Shown here: positions 1 to 5,400 of the stretch, piece by piece | Layout of the letters: the number at the start of each line of letters is the position of its first letter | Position numbering within the stretch: the first letter of the stretch is position 1 | Source: Candidatus Hydrogenedentota bacterium | GTDB lineage: Bacteria; Hydrogenedentota; Hydrogenedentia; Hydrogenedentiales; GCA-2746185 | Direction: 5' to 3' | Length of the DNA stretch: 6,732 nucleotides | NCBI GenBank assembly: GCA_012965445.1 | Contig: DTSJ01000456.1 | Span: 1-6,732 of the forward strand | Notes under the pieces: generated by a model | Told to the model about the DNA's origin: nothing | The model's input: the letters and a program-made list of their open reading frames with translations, nothing else | Databases searched by the model: none | Program-made: the position numbers and the translations under genes

Positions 1-492
<492 letters not shown>

Positions 493-523
493 TTAAGCCG
501 ATAACGTAGCGAGAAAGAAGGGG

Positions 524-532
524 ATCATAGCA
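524..532 (-). promoter_or_regulatory. Candidate extended -10 promoter for proS
   Basis: On the minus strand the sequence TGCTATGAT (532 to 524) matches the extended -10 form TGnTATAAT with one mismatch in the hexamer. It lies about 47 nt upstream of the proS start, in the 99-nt gap after the kinase gene. No convincing -35 hexamer is visible, which extended -10 promoters can tolerate. If real, proS is transcribed independently of the kinase. Confidence 0.4.
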
Positions 533-576
533 CAAAACTGCGGCTTCAGATCTGTTCGGAGTGACCGTCGGTCCGC

Positions 577-2943
577 CTATTGTTTTGCGTTGTCAATGAC
601 CTCGCGCACTTTCAAGAGCAGGTCGCTCCGACGGTAGGGCTTCGGGAGTAGTTCCAGCTGGTCATCCTGGATGAAGTTCGTGTGAATGGAGTCGCTGCGG
701 TAGCCACTGCAGAAGAGAATTGGTATGTTTGGACGGCGTTTGAGAATATGGTCCGCGACAACTTTTCCGCCTACCCTGGGCATAACGACATCGAGCAGCG
801 CCATATCGATGGTCTCCACATGTTCGTCAAATAACTGTATGGCGTCGTCTCCGTCCACAGCCATGAGTACCTTGTAGCCGGCTTTTCTGAGCATAGTCTC
901 TGCGACATCGCGTACTAATTCTTCATCGTCGGCGAGAAGGATCGTTTCAGTGCCTCCTTTCGAAAAATTGGTTGGCGCTTCGAAGGGTTGCGTATCCGTT
1001 GCCCCGACCGTGGGCAAGTATATTCCGAAGATAGTACCACTGTCGATCTCGCTTTGGACATCAATGACGCCGTTATGCTGGCGAACGATGCCGAAGACGG
1101 TAGATAAACCCAAGCCGGTTCCTTTGCCCAATTCCTTGGTAGTGAAGAACGGCTCGAATATTCGCTGAATAACATCTTCATCCATTCCGCATCCGGTGTC
1201 GGCAACGCTCAACAGCACATATTTACCGGGTTTTGCTCCAGTATGCGTGTTGCAAAAAGAATCGTCCAACTGTATGTTGCTCGTTTCGATGGTCAGAGTG
1301 CCGCCTTCACCCATCGCGTCGCGGGCGTTCACACAGAGATTTACGAGAATTTGTTCGAGTTGACCCCTGTCGGCGCGGACAATTCCAAGGTCGCCAACTG
1401 AAATGACGTCCAGCGTGATGTGCTCGCCTATGACGCGCCGGATCATCTGGATCAAATCGTCCATCACTTTATCCAGATCCACGTCAGATAGATTGAGCAC
1501 CTGCTGGCGGCTAAAGGCCAACAGCTGGCTGACTAGGACTTTCGCTCGTTCCCCTGCCTCCATCACTTGATTTACATGTCCGTATTCAGGCGTATCCGAC
1601 TCCAACTTATCCATTGCCATCTCGCCGTAACCCAAAATCGCCTGCAAGAGATTGTTGAAATCGTGGGCGACTCCTCCGGCGAGTTGGCCTACAGATTCCA
1701 TTTTCTGTGTGTGCAACAGTTGATTCTCCAACTCCTGTCGCCTCTCATCGGCCTCTATTCGAACCGCCATCTCGCGTTCGAAGTTTTCGTTACTGCTGGA
1801 AAGCTCTCTGGTTCGTTCGTCTACCAGTGCCTGTATTCGCTGCGTCCTGCGTGCGGACTGGAACAGGTACATAGCAAGCGTGAGCGTAATGAGAATGCCT
1901 GTGGTAAAGGCGACGGCAGGGGTTTTGGATTGATATCTTGATATAAATCCTGGCTGGGGATAGGAGTAAAGCGACCAATCGCGTCCCAGAACGTCAAAGA
2001 CGGAAATCTGCTCGAATCCCGATACGGCTACGGCTGCGCGACATTCCTCAAAAGATTCGGGTCGGCCGTCCGACGAATATACCGGGGCGGCCGATGGCGA
2101 TCCGCTCTCGATTTCCTCGGCATGCGGGAATACGAAGAATTTCAATCCCTCCTCGCGTAGACCTCGAAGAGAAGATTTCATCATGTCGTCGACATGAATA
2201 GCGCCGTACGAGACGGAATGCAGGTTTGCTCTTCTTTCCTCGGTTGTAGCCATCGGTTCGTCGTTCAGATACACGGCATCGAAAACGAGAAAGCCGAGCT
2301 GGCCGGTCAGATCCCTGATCCAGTTAATCGGCTCTGTTGAGACAGTATTCCCAGTATCCCGTGCCTCAATCACGGCATCTCGAGTGACGCCAGCGGAGGC
2401 AAGATCCATACCCAAGCCAATTTCGTTCTGTTGCATCGGCTCGACGTACCAGATCGGGAAATGCTCGTCAAGTTCCACTATCTCCTCCACCAGACCATCA
2501 CCCTGGAACTGTCGAATCTTGAATTTCGGCGATATTAGAAATTTCCCAGCCAACTCTAATTGTTTTAGTTCTGAATAGGGAGTTGGAAGCACCCACCCCA
2601 ACGCTAATAGTCCTGGAAAACTGACTTCAGCATCTTTGGCCATCTGATTCAAGAAAACCTTCGCTCCATCCCATTCTTCTTTGAGTTTTCGGTAGTCTTC
2701 TGGTTGATCGAGGTTAAGCTCGTCTGAATTTTTGAGGCTCACCGAGGTTATATTCTTAAGGGCCTCAATTGCCGTAGAGTAGCCCTTGATGCCGTTGGTC
2801 AAGACCGAAGAAATATTCGCCGCGCGACGCTCGAACTCGGCAGCAGCGATTTCGGATTCGTTTGTTTGAAGACCTGTATATAGTCGATAGGAAAGGCCGA
2901 ATCCCGCGATAAGTACAATAATGGAGATTGCAAATTTACGCAT
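577..2943 (-). CDS. CHASE-domain hybrid sensor histidine kinase with C-terminal receiver
   Basis: This 788-residue inner-membrane sensor kinase starts with a membrane segment (about 4-22). An extracytoplasmic CHASE-type ligand-binding domain follows (about 80-290), with family features such as LGWVLP, FPIWYVEP, GLGMDLAS, and ARDTGNTVSTEPI followed by GFLVFDAVY. A second membrane segment lies at about 342-362, followed by a coiled-coil linker (about 365-415). The phosphoacceptor is His427 in GGVAHDFNNLLQAILGYGEM. The ATPase domain has the N box (NLCVNARDAM, Asn539), the G1 box DTGCGM (582-587), FEPFF (596-600) and the G2 box GKGTGLGLS (606-614). The receiver (about 666-785) has Asp672/Asp673, phosphoacceptor Asp718, Ser746 and Lys768-Pro769. 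All catalytic residues are present, so it should be active. The ligand is unknown. The ATG at 2943 has only a weak upstream GGA, but an in-frame TGA just upstream excludes a longer start. No DNA-binding response regulator is adjacent. No specific gene name is justified. Confidence 0.93.
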   Translation of the reverse strand: MRKFAISIIVLIAGFGLSYRLYTGLQTNESEIAAAEFERRAANISSVLTNGIKGYSTAIEALKNITSVSLKNSDELNLDQPEDYRKLKEEWDGAKVFLNQMAKDAEVSFPGLLALGWVLPTPYSELKQLELAGKFLISPKFKIRQFQGDGLVEEIVELDEHFPIWYVEPMQQNEIGLGMDLASAGVTRDAVIEARDTGNTVSTEPINWIRDLTGQLGFLVFDAVYLNDEPMATTEERRANLHSVSYGAIHVDDMMKSSLRGLREEGLKFFVFPHAEEIESGSPSAAPVYSSDGRPESFEECRAAVAVSGFEQISVFDVLGRDWSLYSYPQPGFISRYQSKTPAVAFTTGILITLTLAMYLFQSARRTQRIQALVDERTRELSSSNENFEREMAVRIEADERRQELENQLLHTQKMESVGQLAGGVAHDFNNLLQAILGYGEMAMDKLESDTPEYGHVNQVMEAGERAKVLVSQLLAFSRQQVLNLSDVDLDKVMDDLIQMIRRVIGEHITLDVISVGDLGIVRADRGQLEQILVNLCVNARDAMGEGGTLTIETSNIQLDDSFCNTHTGAKPGKYVLLSVADTGCGMDEDVIQRIFEPFFTTKELGKGTGLGLSTVFGIVRQHNGVIDVQSEIDSGTIFGIYLPTVGATDTQPFEAPTNFSKGGTETILLADDEELVRDVAETMLRKAGYKVLMAVDGDDAIQLFDEHVETIDMALLDVVMPRVGGKVVADHILKRRPNIPILFCSGYRSDSIHTNFIQDDQLELLPKPYRRSDLLLKVREVIDNAKQ

Positions 2944-2977
2944 CTCAATACATCCAATCGAGTTTCCCGTATCGAAA

Positions 2978-3000
2978 CAGATTTTGACTTCTAGAATCTG
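2978..3000. repeat. Small inverted repeat upstream of the histidine kinase
   Basis: CAGATT (2978-2983) and AATCTG (2995-3000) form a perfect 6-bp inverted repeat with an 11-nt spacer, 35-57 nt upstream of the kinase start. It could be an operator half-site pair or a weak hairpin in the leader. A 6-bp match this close by is easily found by chance, so function is not established. Confidence 0.2.
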
Positions 3001-3104
3001 ATTTCGTCGCCGTATATACAGTGTTTAGGCATGCTAACACGGTTATACTTGTGCAAGCAAACACGCGAAACAGTCGGTATCAAATCGTTATGTGGCTTCG
3101 TCTA

Positions 3105-3168
3105 AATAACTTTACCGGATCTTAGACATCGAATCGTGCGATAGTCCTTGCAATCCGGTAAAGTTATT
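3105..3168. repeat. Perfect 16-bp inverted repeat forming a long structured hairpin
   Basis: The left arm AATAACTTTACCGGAT (3105-3120) and the right arm ATCCGGTAAAGTTATT (3153-3168) are exact reverse complements separated by 32 nt. The loop can itself fold: GACATCG (3125-3131) pairs with CGATAGTC (3139-3146) with one bulged A, so the 64-nt unit would be largely base-paired. It lies between the methyltransferase stop (3202) and the kinase start (2943), both on the minus strand. Neither side has a run of T, and the loop is long, so it does not look like an intrinsic terminator. It may be a small non-autonomous palindromic element (MITE- or REP-like), a processing or stability hairpin in a methyltransferase-kinase transcript, or a structured RNA. 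No clear target-site duplication is visible. Confidence 0.75.
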
Positions 3169-3201
3169 CACGCCAAGTGTCTTAGGTCAACGAAAAGCTC
3201 G

Positions 3202-3726
3202 CTATACGACTTTCCATTCTCGGAGGATGTCGTAGAGTACAACGCCATAGGCGGTAGCAACGTTCATTGAGTTTTTGTAGCCAAGCATGGGGATTCTGAC
3301 AGCAGTGTCGCAATGTTTCAAAACGCGGTCATTAATGCCCGTGACTTCGTTACCGAAGACGACGGCGACGGGTTCGGGCCAGTCGAAGCTGGACATGGAA
3401 ACGGCATCGTTCGCGACTTCGATCGCGACTCGTTTAATACCTTGATTTCCGAGTTGGCGAAGACAATCTGTGGTGCGTTCGTGGTAAGTCCAGGGAACGT
3501 ACTCAAAGGCGCCAAGAGCGGTTTTTTCAAGCTTTTTGTGGGGCGGGTGTGCGGTCATGCCGCAGAGATGGATATGTTCGACGGCACCAGCATCCGATGT
3601 GCGGAAGATTGAACCAACATTGAATGCACTGCGGATGTTGTCGAGTACGATTGTTACGGGATTGCGATCGATTGATGGTCGTTCGTCGGTTGGCGTTTGG
3701 GAGTAGTGAGGTTCTAATTTGCTCAT
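3202..3726 (-). CDS. SpoU/TrmH-family RNA 2'-O-ribose methyltransferase
   Basis: This 174-residue cytoplasmic protein is predicted to transfer a methyl group from S-adenosylmethionine to a ribose 2'-OH in tRNA or rRNA. All three SpoU motifs are present: motif 1 NIRSAFNVGSIFRTSDA (30-46) with the catalytic-type Arg42; motif 2 VVFGNEVTGI (122-131); and motif 3 IPMLGYKNSMNVATA (145-159), which forms the trefoil-knot SAM site. Motif 3 has SMNV where SLNV is usual, a conservative change. The protein is essentially a bare SPOUT domain with a roughly 20-residue N-terminal tail and no separate RNA-binding domain, similar in size to TrmL-type enzymes. The substrate cannot be assigned, so no gene symbol is given. 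The ATG at 3726 follows an in-frame TGA four codons upstream, so it is the first possible ATG; its ribosome site is weak. The gene is divergent from the GspF-like gene and shares an 87-nt promoter region with it. Confidence 0.9.
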   Translation of the reverse strand: MSKLEPHYSQTPTDERPSIDRNPVTIVLDNIRSAFNVGSIFRTSDAGAVEHIHLCGMTAHPPHKKLEKTALGAFEYVPWTYHERTTDCLRQLGNQGIKRVAIEVANDAVSMSSFDWPEPVAVVFGNEVTGINDRVLKHCDTAVRIPMLGYKNSMNVATAYGVVLYDILREWKVV

Positions 3727-3732
3727 GTCTGG

Positions 3733-3763
3733 TTGTCAGCGGACGGTTCCGATTTGTTACAAT
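3733..3763 (+). promoter_or_regulatory. Candidate promoter for the gspF-parvulin-argS operon
   Basis: TTGTCA (3733-3738) and TACAAT (3758-3763) each match the sigma-70 hexamers at five of six positions. The 19-nt spacer is longer than the preferred 17, which weakens the call. The -10 box lies about 50 nt upstream of the GspF-like start. A second possibility is TTGTTA (3754-3759) with TATAGC (3776-3781) and a 16-nt spacer. Confidence 0.35.
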
Positions 3764-3773
3764 GACGGTGAAC

Positions 3774-3782
3774 ACTATAGCA
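3774..3782 (-). promoter_or_regulatory. Candidate extended -10 promoter for the RNA methyltransferase
   Basis: On the minus strand TGCTATAGT (3782 to 3774) resembles the extended -10 form TGnTATAAT, with one mismatch in the hexamer. It is about 47 nt upstream of the methyltransferase start. It shares the string TTGTGCTAT with the proS candidate, at almost the same distance from its gene. No clear -35 is visible. Confidence 0.4.
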
Positions 3783-3795
3783 CAATGATTCATTG
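3783..3795. promoter_or_regulatory. 13-bp palindrome in the divergent promoter region
   Basis: CAATGATTCATTG is a perfect 6-bp palindrome around a central T. It sits immediately upstream of the minus-strand candidate -10 box and downstream of the plus-strand promoter candidate, where a repressor could act on both directions. The only evidence is symmetry and position; no regulator is identifiable. Confidence 0.3.
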
Positions 3796-3802
3796 AATTT
3801 GC

Positions 3803-3807
3803 GGGGA
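3803..3807 (+). promoter_or_regulatory. Ribosome binding site deciding the GspF-like start
   Basis: GGGGA lies six bases upstream of the ATG at 3814. It supports that ATG over the in-frame TTG at 3793, which would add seven residues and place the Shine-Dalgarno site inside the gene. Confidence 0.65.
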
Positions 3808-3813
3808 ACTCCC

Positions 3814-4857
3814 ATGGCTATTCTGAGTAAGGAATTGAGTACAAAAGATCTCGTGCCAGTATGCCGACAAATTGCTACGGCCTATGAAGCGGGGATTCCA
3901 ATTACGACTGTAATGAATTCGGTGGGTTCGCAGCAGAAGAATCCTGCCGTCCGACGCGTTCTGGAGAGCATCGGTGCGGATTTGGCTGCGGGGGACACGC
4001 TGGCCGAAGCGACTGAGAAACAGTCGGAGTATCTTTCGCCGTATTTTGCCAGTTTGCTGGGAAGCGGGGAGCAATCGGGCAAATTGGACGTTATGCTAAA
4101 TGACCTCGCTGGCTACTATGAGGACAAGTTGGCGTTGCGCCGCATGGTTGTAGGGGCGTTGACATACCCGATAATTCTGCTAGGCATGTGTTGGTTCTTG
4201 GGTACGTTCGCAATGGGAATGGTTAAGGTTGCGCTGGCGGGAATGGATGGCTCGGGCCGTGGAATCGCAGACGTTACGCAGTATTTTTCTGACTACGCTG
4301 CGTTTCAGGTGCAGGCGCTTTTCGGATTTGCTCTTCTCGTGGCAATTGGCATTACACTGTCCCGCATGGGTCTTTTGAAGTGGGTGACAGGTCTTGTGTC
4401 GACGTACCTCTGGCCGATGTCCAATGTGACACGAAAACTTGGAATGGCACGATTTTTTCGAAGTTTTTCGCTGATGCTGGGTAGCGGGATCAACACGATA
4501 CAATGTATTGAGAAGTCCGCTGAAATCACGGGCAACCCCTATATCGAAAAGGACCTATTGGCCGCAGTTCCATACATACGTCGGGGTCATACGCTTGTCG
4601 AATCATTCAGGGATTGCAAAATGATGACATCTCTGGCACGGGAAATGCTCGCCGTCGGTGAGCAATCGGGAAATCTGGATGGGCAGCTTCTAAAGGCTGC
4701 GAAGTATCATCAGGATGAAGCAAATCACGCGATAAAAATCGCGACGACTGTATTGACCACTGCGATCATGATTGGTGTCTTTATCCTGATAGGCGGAATC
4801 GTGATATACTTCTGGGTCAATTTGTATGGAGGATTACTGGATGGGCTGGGAGTCTGA
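3814..4857 (+). CDS. GspF/PilC-family inner-membrane protein (type II secretion / type IV pilus platform-like), short form
   Basis: The 347-residue product has two T2SF domains in tandem, the signature of the polytopic platform protein that links the assembly ATPase to pseudopilus or pilus assembly in the inner membrane. The first domain spans about 10-110, with AGIPI, GDTLAEA and SGEQSGKLDVML; the second about 205-315, with GSGINTIQCIEKSAE, GHTLVESF and VGEQSGNLDGQLLKAAKYHQ. Predicted membrane segments are at about 113-136, 163-183 and 318-343, matching the usual three. It is shorter than classical GspF or PilC proteins (about 400 residues) because it begins almost directly at the first T2SF domain. 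No assembly ATPase, secretin or pseudopilin gene is in the window, so the system it serves is unknown; it may act with components encoded elsewhere or be a stand-alone homologue. Its 3' end overlaps the parvulin gene by 17 nt, so the two are probably translationally coupled. Confidence 0.9.
   Translation: MAILSKELSTKDLVPVCRQIATAYEAGIPITTVMNSVGSQQKNPAVRRVLESIGADLAAGDTLAEATEKQSEYLSPYFASLLGSGEQSGKLDVMLNDLAGYYEDKLALRRMVVGALTYPIILLGMCWFLGTFAMGMVKVALAGMDGSGRGIADVTQYFSDYAAFQVQALFGFALLVAIGITLSRMGLLKWVTGLVSTYLWPMSNVTRKLGMARFFRSFSLMLGSGINTIQCIEKSAEITGNPYIEKDLLAAVPYIRRGHTLVESFRDCKMMTSLAREMLAVGEQSGNLDGQLLKAAKYHQDEANHAIKIATTVLTTAIMIGVFILIGGIVIYFWVNLYGGLLDGLGV
4828..4833 (+). promoter_or_regulatory. Ribosome binding site deciding the parvulin start
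   Basis: GGAGGA, a strong Shine-Dalgarno site, lies seven bases before the ATG at 4841 and inside the 3' end of the GspF-like gene. An in-frame ATG at 4826 overlaps this site and would add five residues (MEDYW), but it has no ribosome site of its own at proper distance. Confidence 0.7.
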
Positions 4858-5356
4858 GCAGGAAAACGTCCGCGAAACGGTCGACTACATGAAACGGATC
4901 TGGTATGCGGTTCTCATCGGAGTGCCGGTGATGTTCCTATTGTTGTACCTGACACACGAAGATAAACACTACAATTCCCGCGTAAAAGTAAAGCATCTTC
5001 TAGTTGCGGCAGAGTATGGCGATACCGATGGGCGTGAGGTTGCGCTTCGGAAAATTCTCGACGTGAAACGACAAATTGATGAAGGCGCCGATTTCGACAA
5101 GATGGTCGCCAGTTACTCTGATGACTATACAAACAGCGACAAAGGCGGTATGCTAGGCTGGGTTGAACATGATAAGATGGTCGAAAGCTTCGATACATAC
5201 CTGTGGGTCGGGCGGATTGGTGTTGTCAGTGATCCGATTGAGACAGAGTATGGATTCCATTTGATATTGATTCTGGATCGCGAAATCTCCGAATCCGAGC
5301 AGTATCAGCTCAACCTCAACAATCGTTTAAACGAAACGAATCAAGAGAACAAATAG
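4841..5356 (+). CDS. Membrane-anchored parvulin-type (PpiC/rotamase) peptidyl-prolyl cis-trans isomerase
   Basis: The 171-residue protein has a charged N-terminal tail (1-19), one membrane segment (about 20-37) and a single PpiC-type rotamase domain (about 48-147). The domain shows the parvulin pattern: VKHLLVAA with His52, GADFDKMVASYSDD (82-95), KGGMLGWV (101-108), and PIETEYGFHLILILDRE (132-148) with His140. The family interconverts cis and trans proline peptide bonds and assists protein folding. The uncleaved-looking anchor suggests that the domain sits at the membrane, most likely on the periplasmic side, though charges around the segment do not settle the topology. The protein is far smaller than SurA or PpiD and lacks their chaperone regions; the C-terminal tail is short and rich in Asn and Glu. 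It overlaps the GspF-like gene by 17 nt and ends 44 nt before argS, indicating an operon. A role in folding or assembly of GspF-partner proteins is inference only. Confidence 0.88.
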   Translation: MGWESEQENVRETVDYMKRIWYAVLIGVPVMFLLLYLTHEDKHYNSRVKVKHLLVAAEYGDTDGREVALRKILDVKRQIDEGADFDKMVASYSDDYTNSDKGGMLGWVEHDKMVESFDTYLWVGRIGVVSDPIETEYGFHLILILDREISESEQYQLNLNNRLNETNQENK

Positions 5357-5390
5357 TTGTAGATTCTCGACAGTTCTATCGGCTTTCTAT

Positions 5391-5394
5391 GGAG
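5391..5394 (+). promoter_or_regulatory. Ribosome binding site for argS
   Basis: GGAG lies six bases before the ATG at 5401. An in-frame ATG at 5389 overlaps it and would give a product four residues longer; the spacing favours 5401. Confidence 0.6.
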
Positions 5395-5400
5395 CAATGC

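Noticed and set aside
549..576. Terminator after the kinase gene (GACC-GAC-GGTC hairpin on the minus strand)
   Set aside because: The stem is only 4 bp and no U-tract follows; it is not distinguishable from chance.
1567..1941. Plus-strand 124-codon open frame inside the histidine kinase gene
   Set aside because: It lies opposite the kinase core, including the H box; its composition looks like a shadow frame.
3012..3047. Promoter for the kinase (TATATA near 3012-3018 or TATAAC at 3042-3047 on the minus strand)
   Set aside because: The -10-like boxes exist, but neither has a credible -35 at the right distance, so I could not choose between them.
3105..3168. Rho-independent terminator for the methyltransferase gene
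   Set aside because: The stem is followed by no T-run on either strand and the loop is 32 nt, both unlike intrinsic terminators.
3793..3813. TTG start for the GspF-like protein
   Set aside because: It would place the GGGGA ribosome site inside the coding region; the ATG at 3814 has correct spacing.
4153..4185. TTGACA followed by an AT-rich string inside the GspF-like gene
   Set aside because: It lies inside coding sequence for a conserved membrane segment, and no gene begins downstream.
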